From assembly GCF_000510645.1 (NCBI RefSeq), contig NZ_KI783301.1, positions 95,568 through 159,567 on the forward strand: a stretch of 64,000 bases of DNA, written 5' to 3'. A model generated the notes under the pieces. That model was not told the DNA's origin. It saw nothing but the letters and a program-made list of their open reading frames with translations, and did not search any database. Every line of letters begins with the position of its first letter. Positions within the stretch are counted from its first letter, which is position 1. Source of the stretch: Thermicanus aegyptius DSM 12793. GTDB lineage: Bacteria > Bacillota > Bacilli > Thermicanales > Thermicanaceae. The translations under genes and the position numbers were made by a program. Below are positions 33,205 through 43,534 of this stretch, piece after piece.

Positions 33205-35186
33205 AGAAGTTGATCCAATTCGTTTTTGAGTGCCTCCAGTTCCCGGTGCAACTTCAGCGTTTGATCATAATTTGCGTAGATTTCGGGGCGTTGAAGCTCC
33301 CCTTCCTTCTCCTGGATGCTCCGTTCCAGTATTTCAATCTGCTCTTCCGTCTCCTCCATCTGCCTTTCCCACTTGCGCCGTTCCCTTTTTTCGGCCTTTA
33401 GTTCTTCATAGGAAAGCGGCTCTTTTGGGGAATGAACCCTTTCGTTTCGGCTTCGCTCCTCTTCCTTTTCTCCCCGGAGTGTACCCCTTTCATGCCGCTC
33501 CTCCACCCCTTTTGCTCCCCTTCCCAGAGCCGTTTTCTCTTTTTCCCTCTCCTCCCGCTCCTCTTTTTTTTCCAGATAATAATCATAGTTCCCCAGATAA
33601 GAGGTGATCCCGTCCGAGGTAAGTTCCAAAGTCCGGGTGGCAATCTTGTTAAGAAAATAGCGGTCGTGGGAGATGAAGAGGAGGGTGCCCGGATATTGGA
33701 GGAGTGCCTCTTCTAATGCTTCTCGGCTCGGGATATCCAGATGGTTGGTGGGCTCATCGAGGAGAAGGAGATTGGCCCGGCGGAGGAGGACTTTCAACAA
33801 TTGGAGCCTGGCCCTTTCCCCTCCGCTTAAGACGGTTACCTTCTTCTCCACCTCTTCCCCCCGGAAGAGAAAGCGACCCAGCCAGGTTCGAACCTCCCGC
33901 TCCGGGGTGAGGCGGTGCTCATCCCAGATTTCATCGATCACCCGCTTTTCCTCATTTAGCTCCTCCTGTTCTTGATCATAGTAGGCGGTTTTCACCTGGC
34001 TGCCCCAGATGATCTTGCCGCCTAACGGATGAAGTTTTCCCATCAAGGTGAGGAACAAGGTGGTTTTGCCGACGCCGTTTGGCCCTACGATGGCCACCCT
34101 TTCTCCCCGTTCAATCTGGAAGCGGAGGGGTTTTGTAAGAGGGGTTGGCTGTGAGAAGGGTTTTTCGTATCCGATCGTAAGGTCTTCAACGGTTAGGACT
34201 TCAAATCCGGAAATTTGATCCACTTCAAATTGAAAGGAGGTTAATCCGGGAGGAGAGGAGGGAGGCTCGAGACGCACCATCTTTTCCAGCTGCTTTCTGC
34301 GGCTCTGCGCCCGTTTTGTCGTGCTGGCCCGGGCGATATTCTTCTGCACGAACTCTTCCATCCGCTTGATTTCCTCTTGTTGAGCCTCATAGGCTTCTTT
34401 TTGCCGCCTCCTCTCCTCTTCTCTTTGGCGCAGATAGGCGGTATAATTGCCTGCGTAGGAATGAAGTTTTCCTCCCTCCAACTCGTCGATACGGGTGACC
34501 AGCTTATCCAGAAAATAACGGTCATGGGAGACGATGAGGAGAGCCCCCGGATAGGTGCGAAGGTAATTCTCCAGCCAAGCGAGGGTGGAGAGATCGAGAT
34601 AGTTGGTCGGCTCGTCCAGGATGAGGAGATCGGGTTCGGTGAGGAGGAGTTTCACTAAGGCAAGTCGCGTCTTTTGCCCCCCGGAGAGGGAGGTGATGGG
34701 CTGATCCCAGGTTTCCTCCGGAAAACCAAGCCCACTTAAAAGGGATCGGATTTTTGCCGGGAAGGAAAATCCTCCCCCCTCTTCAAAACGTTGACTGAGG
34801 AGGACATACTCCTCTGTCAGCTTGCTGAGGCGGGTCTCGTTTCCATAGACCCCAGGGGAGGCCATCTCTTCCTCCATGCGCCGCAGTTCCCTTTCCATCA
34901 TGAGGAGGGGGGTAAAAGGTTCCAGCATCTCCTGCCAGATCGTCTGCTCAGCCTTTAAACCGCTATCTTGGGCGAGATAGCCCATCTTTTTCTGTTTCGC
35001 AAAGGAGATTTGCCCCCGGTCGGGGAGAAGTTCTCCCGTGATGATCTTTAAAAGGGTTGATTTGCCCGCTCCGTTTCTGCCAACCAGGCCTACCCGTTCT
35101 TTTTCATGGATATTCATCGTGATCCCTTGCAGAATCAGGGTGGCACCAAATGATTTTTCGATTTCGTTTAATTGCAAGATCCACAT
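33156..35186 (-). CDS. ydiF: ABC-F family ATPase (YdiF-like)
   Basis: The 676-residue soluble protein has two ATPase domains and no membrane segments: Walker A GRNGAGKST and GPNGVGKTT, signatures TSLSGGQKTRL and LSGGERARLQLL, and Walker B DLLILDEPTNYLD and LLLDEPTNHLD. The inter-domain linker (about 240-320) and a long, highly charged C-terminal coiled coil (about 530-676) are typical. ABC-F proteins act at the ribosome in translation or antibiotic protection. The ATG at 35186 has GAGGTGG upstream. It follows gcp in B. subtilis too, but here another gene lies between. Confidence 0.93.
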   Translation of the reverse strand: MWILQLNEIEKSFGATLILQGITMNIHEKERVGLVGRNGAGKSTLLKIITGELLPDRGQISFAKQKKMGYLAQDSGLKAEQTIWQEMLEPFTPLLMMERELRRMEEEMASPGVYGNETRLSKLTEEYVLLSQRFEEGGGFSFPAKIRSLLSGLGFPEETWDQPITSLSGGQKTRLALVKLLLTEPDLLILDEPTNYLDLSTLAWLENYLRTYPGALLIVSHDRYFLDKLVTRIDELEGGKLHSYAGNYTAYLRQREEERRRQKEAYEAQQEEIKRMEEFVQKNIARASTTKRAQSRRKQLEKMVRLEPPSSPPGLTSFQFEVDQISGFEVLTVEDLTIGYEKPFSQPTPLTKPLRFQIERGERVAIVGPNGVGKTTLFLTLMGKLHPLGGKIIWGSQVKTAYYDQEQEELNEEKRVIDEIWDEHRLTPEREVRTWLGRFLFRGEEVEKKVTVLSGGERARLQLLKVLLRRANLLLLDEPTNHLDIPSREALEEALLQYPGTLLFISHDRYFLNKIATRTLELTSDGITSYLGNYDYYLEKKEEREEREKEKTALGRGAKGVEERHERGTLRGEKEEERSRNERVHSPKEPLSYEELKAEKRERRKWERQMEETEEQIEILERSIQEKEGELQRPEIYANYDQTLKLHRELEALKNELDQLLQFWEELTLKLEEGKE

Positions 35187-35335
35187 GTTCTCCACCTCAA
35201 TGGTTTCAGTTTACTAAGGATAGGGAGAAATCTCAAGGATTGGACAGATCTTCGCAGGGGATGGAGAAAGAAAATTCCACAGGTAAAAGCAGCGATCGGT
35301 TTTATGCATCCGATCTTAAGATAGGTGAGGATCAG

Positions 35336-35974
35336 GTGAATCACGAAGCAGAGGAAATAAAGGAAAGAAAAAAAGAACTTCGCCGTAAGATTCTATCGGC
35401 GAGGAAAGGTTTAACGGAGGAGATGAGGCGTCAATTTTCGAACCGGATCGTGGAGCGGATTCGCCGGCATCCCCGTTATCAAAGGACAAAAGTGATCTCC
35501 GCATATCTTCCGTTTGGGGATGAGGTGGATATCCTCCCTCTGCTGGAGAAGGCTAGGGAAGAAGGGAAAAAAATCCTGATTCCCCGCGTTCATCGGGAGA
35601 GTTCATCCCTTTCCTTTCACGAATGGAGAGGGGTAGAGGGATTGGTTCGGGGGTCTTTTGGAATTTTGGAACCTCCCCCATCGGCGATCCCTTACCAGGG
35701 AGAGGAAGCGGATCTTCTCCTGATTCCCGGTGTGGCATTTGACCGGAAGGGGGGGCGGTTAGGGTATGGGAGAGGTTACTTTGATCGGTTCCTAGAGGGA
35801 ATGAAATCCTCTCCATATCTCTTGGCTCCCTCCTTTGCGATCCAGGTTGTGGAAGAGGTCCCCATGGAGCCGTGGGACAAAAGAATTGACGCAATTGTGA
35901 CAGAGACGGAATGGATTGATTCTTCATACCCCTTCATGTACAATGAAGGTGATAACGTAGAGAAAAACGGATAA
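35336..35974 (+). CDS. 5-formyltetrahydrofolate cyclo-ligase
   Basis: The product shows KKELRRKILSARKGLT at the start, VISAYLPFGDEVDILPLLEKAREEGKKILIPRV, LLIPGVAFDRKGGRLGYGRGYFDRFL (with the conserved GGRLGYGxGYYD-type motif) and AIQVVEEVPMEPWD. It converts 5-formyl-THF to methenyl-THF with ATP. I choose the GTG at 35336, five bases after AGGTGAGG, giving 212 residues; the frame opens further upstream, and an ATG at 35261 is an alternative. It begins a rightward group with mog and tatA. Confidence 0.9.
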   Translation: MNHEAEEIKERKKELRRKILSARKGLTEEMRRQFSNRIVERIRRHPRYQRTKVISAYLPFGDEVDILPLLEKAREEGKKILIPRVHRESSSLSFHEWRGVEGLVRGSFGILEPPPSAIPYQGEEADLLLIPGVAFDRKGGRLGYGRGYFDRFLEGMKSSPYLLAPSFAIQVVEEVPMEPWDKRIDAIVTETEWIDSSYPFMYNEGDNVEKNG

Positions 35975-35997
35975 AGATAGGGGGCTTTAGAAGTACG

Positions 35998-36480
35998 ATG
36001 TGGCGGGTTGGAATACTTTCCTGCAGTGATCGCGGCTCAAGGGGGGAAAGAGAAGATAAAAGCAAGGACTTAATCGCGAAGATCGTGGCTGAAGCATTTA
36101 AGGGGAAAGTGACGACCTACCACTGCGTGCCCGACGAGATAGAAGTGATTAAAGAAACGTTGTTTGAGATGATTGATCATGAGGGAGTAGACGTGATTAT
36201 TACGACGGGAGGGACCGGACTATCCCCCCGGGATGTAACTCCGGAAGCCACCCTACAGGTGGTGGATCGGATTATTCCCGGATTTGCCGAAGAGATGCGG
36301 AGGAAGGCGTCGGCCGTGACGCGAAAGGCTCTCTTTACCCGAGCGGTGGTCGGTACACGGAAGACGACGCTCATCATCAATCTGCCCGGTTCCCCCGATG
36401 TGGCTGAACTTTGCCTCAACGCCATCATTGACCAGATAGAGCCGGCTTTACTGTTACTTCAAGGAAAGAAAGGGGTGTAA
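35998..36480 (+). CDS. MogA/MoaB-family molybdopterin protein
   Basis: The 160-residue protein has the fold and motif of MogA/MoaB: VGILSCSDRGSRGEREDKS, DVIITTGGTGLSPRDVTPEAT and LINLPGSPDVAELC. This family binds molybdopterin and adenylates it (Mog) before molybdenum insertion; MoaB proteins are close relatives. It ends four bases before tatA, suggesting co-transcription. Which of the two specific roles it has cannot be told here. Confidence 0.88.
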   Translation: MWRVGILSCSDRGSRGEREDKSKDLIAKIVAEAFKGKVTTYHCVPDEIEVIKETLFEMIDHEGVDVIITTGGTGLSPRDVTPEATLQVVDRIIPGFAEEMRRKASAVTRKALFTRAVVGTRKTTLIINLPGSPDVAELCLNAIIDQIEPALLLLQGKKGV

Positions 36481-36483
36481 ACC

Positions 36484-36717
36484 ATGTTGAACAACATCGG
36501 CATCCCGGGTCTGATTCTCATCCTGATTCTGGCGCTGATCATCTTCGGGCCTCAGAAACTTCCTGAAATAGGAAGGGCTTTCGGAAATTCACTGCGCGAA
36601 TTTAAGAAAGCTACACAAGGTCTCGTCTCCGATGATGAGAAAGAAGAAGGGACGGATAAGGAGAGGGAAAAGAAACTGGCAGAACGGGAGAAGGAGTTGG
36701 AGCAGAAAACCCATTAG
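36484..36717 (+). CDS. tatA: Twin-arginine translocase subunit TatA
   Basis: The 77-residue protein has an N-terminal membrane helix ([17 protein letters not shown]), the [14 protein letters not shown] amphipathic helix and a charged coiled tail, as in TatA. It forms the pore for folded protein export with TatC, which is not in this window. The gene directly follows mog in an operon and is followed by a terminator. Confidence 0.93.
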   Translation: MLNNIGIPGLILILILALIIFGPQKLPEIGRAFGNSLREFKKATQGLVSDDEKEEGTDKEREKKLAEREKELEQKTH

Positions 36718-36727
36718 AGATCATCCG

Positions 36728-36753
36728 GTCCACCGGTTCAGGTGGACTTTTTT
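36728..36753 (+). terminator. Rho-independent terminator after tatA
   Basis: GTCCACC (36728-36734) and GGTGGAC (36741-36747) with a 6-base loop, then TTTTTT. Confidence 0.88.
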
Positions 36754-36886
36754 GCCGCCTTTAGGGTATCTCCGGTAACGCTTTTTGTCTCTATTCGTGG
36801 ACATGAAAAGCGATTTTATGGAGGATAGGGATAATTAACTCGATTTCGGATATACTTCCTTCGTATGAAAAAATTCAATTTGAGTC

Positions 36887-36915
36887 TTGCAAAAGGAAAA
36901 AAAACCGATTATTAT
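36887..36915 (+). promoter_or_regulatory. groESL sigma-A promoter
   Basis: TTGCAA (36887-36892), 17-base spacer, TATTAT (36910-36915), immediately ahead of the CIRCE element. Confidence 0.8.
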
Positions 36916-36925
36916 TATTTATGTG

Positions 36926-36952
36926 TTAGCACTCAATACGAGTGAGTGCTAA
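36926..36952. promoter_or_regulatory. CIRCE operator (HrcA binding site)
   Basis: TTAGCACTC (36926-36934), nine-base spacer, GAGTGCTAA (36944-36952): a perfect CIRCE inverted repeat. HrcA therefore represses groESL, with release on heat shock. Confidence 0.97.
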
Positions 36953-36974
36953 TAAACTTAAAGGAGGGATAAAA

Positions 36975-37256
36975 ATGTTAAGACCACTCGGTGATCGTGT
37001 CATTGTTGAGCCTGCCGCGAAGGAAGAAAAAACCGCTAGCGGAATCGTCCTCCCGGATACGGCGAAGGAAAAACCCCAAGAAGGCCGTGTTGTGGCCGTA
37101 GGAAATGGCCGGTTGGAGGATGGTAAACGGGTTCCCCTCGATGTGAAGGAAGGGGATAAAGTGATCTTCTCTAAGTACGCGGGAACCGAAGTGAAGTATG
37201 ATGAGAAGGAATATCTCATCTTAAGAGAGTCTGACATCCTCGCAGTGATTGAGTAA
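36975..37256 (+). CDS. groES: Co-chaperonin GroES
   Basis: The 93-residue protein reads [20 protein letters not shown] at the start and has the mobile loop region [18 protein letters not shown]. It caps the GroEL ring. The ATG at 36975 is preceded by AAGGAGG; the frame further upstream runs into the CIRCE element. First gene of the CIRCE-controlled operon. Confidence 0.98.
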   Translation: MLRPLGDRVIVEPAAKEEKTASGIVLPDTAKEKPQEGRVVAVGNGRLEDGKRVPLDVKEGDKVIFSKYAGTEVKYDEKEYLILRESDILAVIE

Positions 37257-37290
37257 CCGAACTGAAAGGGAAGAATCCCTACATATATAA

Positions 37291-38928
<1,638 letters not shown>

Positions 38929-38947
38929 TCCAAGTATAGGAAATCCA

Positions 38948-38985
38948 AATGGGGAACCCTTGTATGATAAGGGTTCCCCATTTTT
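38948..38985 (+). terminator. groEL Rho-independent terminator
   Basis: AATGGGGAACCCTT pairs with AAGGGTTCCCCATT around a 7-base loop, followed by TTT. The next bases are the 5' end of an intron remnant. Confidence 0.95.
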
Positions 38986-39063
38986 GTGCGCCCAGCATGG
39001 GCGTTAACTTTGCGGTGGAAGTCCACAGAAAGCGAGGCAGTACAAGTCTGTTGGCCAAGTCTG
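38986..39063 (+). mobile_element. Group IIC intron remnant (5' end only)
   Basis: GTGCGCCCAGCATGGGCG begins directly after the groEL terminator's T tract. It continues with GGTGGAAGTCCAC, GAGGCAGTACAAGTCTGTTGGCC. This parallels the 5' domain I start of group IIC introns (GUGYG..., then the AGGCAG-AAGUAACAGUUAGCC-like segment of the Oceanobacillus intron as I remember it). Class C introns characteristically insert just after terminator stems, as here. The remainder, including the reverse transcriptase gene and domain V, is missing: by about 39064 the sequence becomes A+T-rich and unrelated. Confidence 0.72.
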
Positions 39064-39179
39064 CATTTCTATTTTTTAGAATGTAAGGGCATCTAAAATA
39101 ATGTAACCTAATACAAAAATAAGGTCCTTATATAAGTAATCTAATTTTGTTACTATATGGGCTAAAGGAGATGGTCGTA

Positions 39180-40169
39180 ATGGATACTCACCCAAAAGTT
39201 GATTTTGCTTCAAATCCTCAAAACCAAACTACATATAAAAAAGAAAGGTTAAAAGAAAAGTTTACACGGAATTTAAGAAAAATATCTCAACAAAAACTAT
39301 TACAAATGATGGCCCTACTTGGTGTAGTATGGATGATTATTTTTAATTATATCCCAATGTATGGTCTCATTATCGCCTTTAAAGAGTTTAATATTATTAA
39401 ACCAATTTCAGAATCTCCTTGGGTAGGATGGATGCAATTTCAGGAATTTATACAGGATGATAATTTTTGGATTATCTTAAAAAATACATTAGGAATCAGC
39501 ATTATTAAACTAATTATCGGATTCCCGCTGCCCATTCTCTTTGCATTACTGTTAAATGAACTTACCTCCATTAAATTTAAAAAAATGGTACAGACAATTT
39601 CCTACTTACCCCATTTTTTATCCTGGGTGGTTCTTGGCGGGATATTAACCACATGGTTGGCAGATGTAGGGATCATTAATGATATTTTACTAGCTTTTGG
39701 GGTGATTGATGAACGAATCAATTATTTAGCAGAACCATCTTATTTTTGGAGTATTGTTATTATTTCTGATATATGGAAAGAATTAGGTTGGTCCGCCATT
39801 ATTTATTTAGCGGCAATTGCAGGAGTATCTCCAGAAATGTATGAGGCCGCTACCATCGATGGAGCCAATCGACTCCAGAAAATATGGTATGTAACTCTTC
39901 CATCCATTCGTCCAACGATCACGATTCTCTTCATCTTAGCAGTTAGCGGGATATTTAACTCTAACTTTGATCAAATCCTGGTATTACGTAATTCATTAAA
40001 TGAAAGTGCAAGTAATGTGATTGATATTTATGTTTATCAAGTGGGAATTCAAAATGCAAGATATTCCTACGCCACAGCAGTAGGTTTATTAAAATCGGTG
40101 GTGGCATTTATTCTGTTGCTATTGGCTAATAAGATCGTTAAGAAACTGAATGGAACTTCATTGTTTTAG
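39180..40169 (+). CDS. Sugar ABC transporter permease, LplB type
   Basis: The 329-residue permease has six membrane segments and the coupling motif EAATIDGANRLQKIWYVTLPSI, the EAA loop of sugar importers, in the LplB subfamily. It has a hydrophilic N-terminal 45 residues. The ATG at 39180 follows AAAGGAG; an in-frame ATG 11 codons earlier is less likely. It pairs with the second permease 17 bases downstream. Together they import a plant- or fungal-derived oligosaccharide, judging from the adjacent glycosidases. Confidence 0.9.
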   Translation: MDTHPKVDFASNPQNQTTYKKERLKEKFTRNLRKISQQKLLQMMALLGVVWMIIFNYIPMYGLIIAFKEFNIIKPISESPWVGWMQFQEFIQDDNFWIILKNTLGISIIKLIIGFPLPILFALLLNELTSIKFKKMVQTISYLPHFLSWVVLGGILTTWLADVGIINDILLAFGVIDERINYLAEPSYFWSIVIISDIWKELGWSAIIYLAAIAGVSPEMYEAATIDGANRLQKIWYVTLPSIRPTITILFILAVSGIFNSNFDQILVLRNSLNESASNVIDIYVYQVGIQNARYSYATAVGLLKSVVAFILLLLANKIVKKLNGTSLF

Positions 40170-40186
40170 TAGGAGGTATAGATATC

Positions 40187-41086
40187 ATGCTGAATCTCTT
40201 TAAACTGAATAGAAGAACAAAAGGTGAGTACATTTTTGATACCTTAAATGTTGTACTAATGCTCGCTATCTGTTTTTTAACGCTTTATCCAATCTGGTAC
40301 GTACTTGTCAACTCCTTAAATGATGGAATCGATGCGATGCAAGGAGGGATTTATTGGTGGCCAAGGGAGTTCACGTTGGACAATTATAAGGCCGTCTTTG
40401 CAAACCAAGGAATTTTGACCTCCTTTGGTGTTACTATTGCAAAAACGGTGATCGGAACGCTAACCCATGTATTCTTTACTGCGATGGTGGCGTATGCTTT
40501 ATCTCGGAGTGAATTGGTAGGGAGAAAATTGTATATGATCATTGGTACTATTACGATGTTTTTTAGCGGAGGATTAATACCCTACTTTTTACTGATTCGA
40601 GATTTAGGACTGTTTGATCATTTTTTGGTCTATATTATACCCACACTATTTAATTTTTTCCACTTGATCATTTTCGTATCTTTTTTTAGAGAATTGCCCC
40701 CTTCGTTGATAGAAGCAGCAAAGATTGATGGCGCTAATGATTTTATGATTTTCCTTAAAATAGTGATTCCACTATCCATGCCGGTGATCGCCACTATTTC
40801 ATTGTTTCAAGGCGTTTATCAATGGAACGATTACTTTGCGGGCGTCATTTTTGTAAACAATCCTGATTTACAACCGATTCAAACCTATTTATATAAAGTC
40901 GTAGCAGAAACCAGTTCCAGTCAAATGATGGTAAATGCACCCGGTGGAATAACAACGAAAACCGTAACTTCGCAGTCGATTAAACTAGCAACGATGGTTG
41001 TTACTACCTTACCCATTGTATTGGTATACCCATTCCTTCAAAAATATTTTGTAAAAGGAATGTTAATTGGGTCTATGAAAGGTTAA
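40187..41086 (+). CDS. Sugar ABC transporter permease, LplC/YtcP type
   Basis: The 299-residue permease has six membrane segments, the EAA-type motif EAAKIDGANDFMIFLKIVIPLS and a C-terminus ending KYFVKGMLIGSMKG, standard for the LplC group. AGGAGG precedes the ATG. Second permease of the importer. A hydrolysing ATPase is not in the window; such importers often borrow a shared MsmX-type ATPase. Confidence 0.91.
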   Translation: MLNLFKLNRRTKGEYIFDTLNVVLMLAICFLTLYPIWYVLVNSLNDGIDAMQGGIYWWPREFTLDNYKAVFANQGILTSFGVTIAKTVIGTLTHVFFTAMVAYALSRSELVGRKLYMIIGTITMFFSGGLIPYFLLIRDLGLFDHFLVYIIPTLFNFFHLIIFVSFFRELPPSLIEAAKIDGANDFMIFLKIVIPLSMPVIATISLFQGVYQWNDYFAGVIFVNNPDLQPIQTYLYKVVAETSSSQMMVNAPGGITTKTVTSQSIKLATMVVTTLPIVLVYPFLQKYFVKGMLIGSMKG

Positions 41087-41158
41087 TTTTTCCAACATTA
41101 GATTTAAAATTCTACGTTAAGGTAGGATTTTAAATAATAGTAAAAAGAAAGGGGTTTC

Positions 41159-42043
41159 ATGCAGATGGATAGAAAAAAGTTGTTCAAAAGTGTAGTAGTA
41201 CTCTTTATTCTCTCCTTCATTCTTGCGAACTTTGCAGGATGTGCACCTAAAGGGAATGAGACAGCTTCCTCTCCAAAGGAGGAAACAAGCGGCACCGAGA
41301 AGGTACAGAAACCTTCCGGAGATGAGCCGGGGTGGAAATTAGATACATCCCCAATCACTTTCGATTGGTATATTAACTTCTCCTGGTTTGCCGGGAAATG
41401 GGGAGAGGATATGGTTTCAAAATATGTCACAGAGAAAACAGGAGTCTCTTTAAATATTATTACTCCCGCTGGAAATGAAGCAGAGAAGATGAATACCATG
41501 ATCGCATCAGGAAAACTACCGGATTTTATAACAATTGGTTGGTGGGAAGATGCAGTAAAGAAAATGATTGAAGGCAAACTCGTTCTTCCATTAAATGAGT
41601 TGGCAGAAAATTATGATCCGTATTTCTTTAAAGTCGCAGATCCGGCTAAATTAGAATGGTATAAGCAAGATGATGGAAATGTATATGAATATCCTAATGC
41701 ATCTTCGTCCCCAAAAGATTTTGAGCGTTATAAAGAATTAAAACCATCTAACCAAACCTTCTTAGTTCGTAAGGATATTTATGAAGCAATTGGTAAACCA
41801 GATATGAGAACACCAGAAGGATTTTTAAACGCTCTACAAGCGGCAAAAGAAAAATTTCCGGAAGTAAATGGCGCTCCTTTAATCCCATTCGGATTAAATG
41901 AATTTACCGATGTTGGTAATAGTTCGCTAGAAGATTATCTACAAAACTTTTTGGCCATTCCTAGGGAGAAAGATGGAAAAGTATACGACAGAACCAAGTT
42001 GAGTCCGTATAATTGGTGTAAAATCAATCGTTCAGCTGGGTGA
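41159..42043 (+). pseudogene. Solute-binding lipoprotein (LplA type), truncated by an IS256-family element
   Basis: The intact part has a lipoprotein signal ending in the lipobox LANFAGC, a Ser/Thr/Glu-rich linker and a typical extracellular solute-binding domain (TGVSLNIITPAGNEAEKMNTM, ASGKLPDFITIGWW). LplA-type proteins usually have 500 or more residues; this one has about 285 native residues, after which the reading frame runs into the left end of the IS and ends at a stop inside it (SPYNW then foreign residues). The missing 3' half does not appear on the other side of the IS. Uptake of the sugar is probably lost or depends on another binding protein. Confidence 0.9.
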
Positions 42044-43386
42044 CATAATACACAGGTGCCACCCCCGCCCTTCTCTGGTAGAATGAGTTTGTGAACAAAA
42101 TCTACAGGGAGGTATGGAGATGGCACAATATAATATTACCTTGAACGATGAAATTTTGAAAGATCTATTTTCTGGAGATAAGGGGGTGGCTGTCTTACTA
42201 GAACAGGTGCTGAATCAGGTTCTTCAAGCCCAGGCCACGGACCAGTTGAATGCGGAGCCCTACGAACGGTCTGAAGATCGTCAGGGTTATCGCAATGGTA
42301 CTCGCCCCCATCCCATTACGACCCGCGTCGGTACGCTGGTATTGCGGGTGCCACGACTCCGTAGCGGCAAGTTTTCCACAGAGCTTTTTGCCCGTTATCA
42401 GCGCAGTGAACAGGCACTTTTACTGGCGATGATGGAGATGGTTATTAATGGTGTATCCACAAGGAAGGTAGCTGCCATCACGGAGGAGCTATGTGGTGAA
42501 GAGTTTTCCAAGTCTACCGTATCGGAGCTCTGTAAACGATTGGACCCCGTTGTCCAAGGATGGAACGAACGAAGCCTGAAGGACAAGGAATACCCCTTTG
42601 TGATCGTGGATGCCATGGTGCTAAAGATTCGTGAGGATGGCAGGGTGCGCTCGAGGGATGCTTTGATTGCTACTGGTGTGGGTGAAGACGGATACCGTGA
42701 AGTGCTAGGAATGCGGATCGGGGATAGCGAGTCTGAAGCCAGTTGGAGTGCGTTTTTCGGCTGGTTGAAAGACCGAGGACTGCATGGTGTGGATATCGTT
42801 GTCTCTGACAGCCACAGCGGGCTTGTGAAAGCCCTACACACCCAGTTTCAAGGCTGTACCTGGCAACGATGCCAAACGCACTTTATGCGCAACTTCTTGG
42901 ACGCCGTGCCTAAGAGTTTACAGGAGGAGCTGTATGGGAAAATGCGGGCCATCCTTGATGCGCCGGATGTGAAGACAGCCCGTTTATTAATGGAGCAGGT
43001 TGTGGATAATTACAGTGATAAAGCCCGTAAGGCTGTGGATATCCTCGAGTCGGGCTTTGATGACATCACGGCAGTACTGGAGCTACCAGAACGGTACAGG
43101 AAACGTCTGCGTACTACCAACGGTCAGGAGCGCCTTAATGAGGAAATCCGCAGGCGAGATCGGGTGATTCGAATCTACCCGAATCGAGACTCGGCGATAC
43201 GGCTTCTAGGTGCCTTGCTGATGGAGATTGACGAGAAATGGCAATCTGGTCACCGGTACTTTGACATGGAAGACTATTACGTCTGGCGGGAGGAGCGTAG
43301 GAAGAAGGAGGTGGCGGAGTCACAGCAGAGCGTCCGAAAGGTTAGTTAACATAATGCAATCACCGGGGAGGGGAGAATTTACACCA
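42014..43386 (+). mobile_element. IS256-family insertion sequence
   Basis: About 1.37 kb with TGGTGTAAA at the left end (42014) and its complement TTTACACCA at the right end (43386), enclosing one transposase gene. The ends match for about nine bases and then weakly. The flanks, CGTATAAT on the left and CATTTAGG on the right, show no 8-9 bp target duplication. This suggests that a deletion or recombination removed the original right flank, including the rest of the solute-binding protein gene. Confidence 0.88.
42120..43349 (+). CDS. IS256-family transposase
   Basis: The 409-residue protein has the family layout: an N-terminal region (YRNGTRPHPITTRVGTLVLRVPRLR), catalytic Asp in FVIVDAMVL, the second Asp in VSDSHSG and the C-terminal Glu in TTNGQERLNEEIRRR. 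It appears full length. The ATG at 42120 follows GGGAGG by seven bases; an ATG two codons earlier is too close to the ribosome site. Confidence 0.95.
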   Translation: MAQYNITLNDEILKDLFSGDKGVAVLLEQVLNQVLQAQATDQLNAEPYERSEDRQGYRNGTRPHPITTRVGTLVLRVPRLRSGKFSTELFARYQRSEQALLLAMMEMVINGVSTRKVAAITEELCGEEFSKSTVSELCKRLDPVVQGWNERSLKDKEYPFVIVDAMVLKIREDGRVRSRDALIATGVGEDGYREVLGMRIGDSESEASWSAFFGWLKDRGLHGVDIVVSDSHSGLVKALHTQFQGCTWQRCQTHFMRNFLDAVPKSLQEELYGKMRAILDAPDVKTARLLMEQVVDNYSDKARKAVDILESGFDDITAVLELPERYRKRLRTTNGQERLNEEIRRRDRVIRIYPNRDSAIRLLGALLMEIDEKWQSGHRYFDMEDYYVWREERRKKEVAESQQSVRKVS

Positions 43387-43408
43387 CATTTAGGACTTGA
43401 CCCATTTT

Positions 43409-43534
43409 AAAATATTGCACAAAAACATACATCCCGTTCCACTATGGTTGTGGTTCGGGATGTTTTTGCTTGAAATTTGGGATCGGCTTGGATCGGCTTA
43501 TTCAACTATACTCTTCTGAGACAGTCCCTGTTTT
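43409..43534. repeat. Direct repeat flanking the glycosidase island, left copy (probable IS end)
   Basis: About 126 bp matching 53560-53672 at about 85 per cent, same orientation. It contains an ACATCCCG/CGGGATGT terminator stem (43429-43436 with 43456-43463) followed by T residues in both directions and ends in CTGAGACAGTCCCTG, which looks like the terminal sequence of an IS element. The stop codon of the large glucanase gene lies at its right edge. Confidence 0.8.

Noticed and set aside
42014..43386. IS256 element with a complete target duplication
   Set aside because: The flanking 8-9 bases on each side differ, so no duplication can be claimed.
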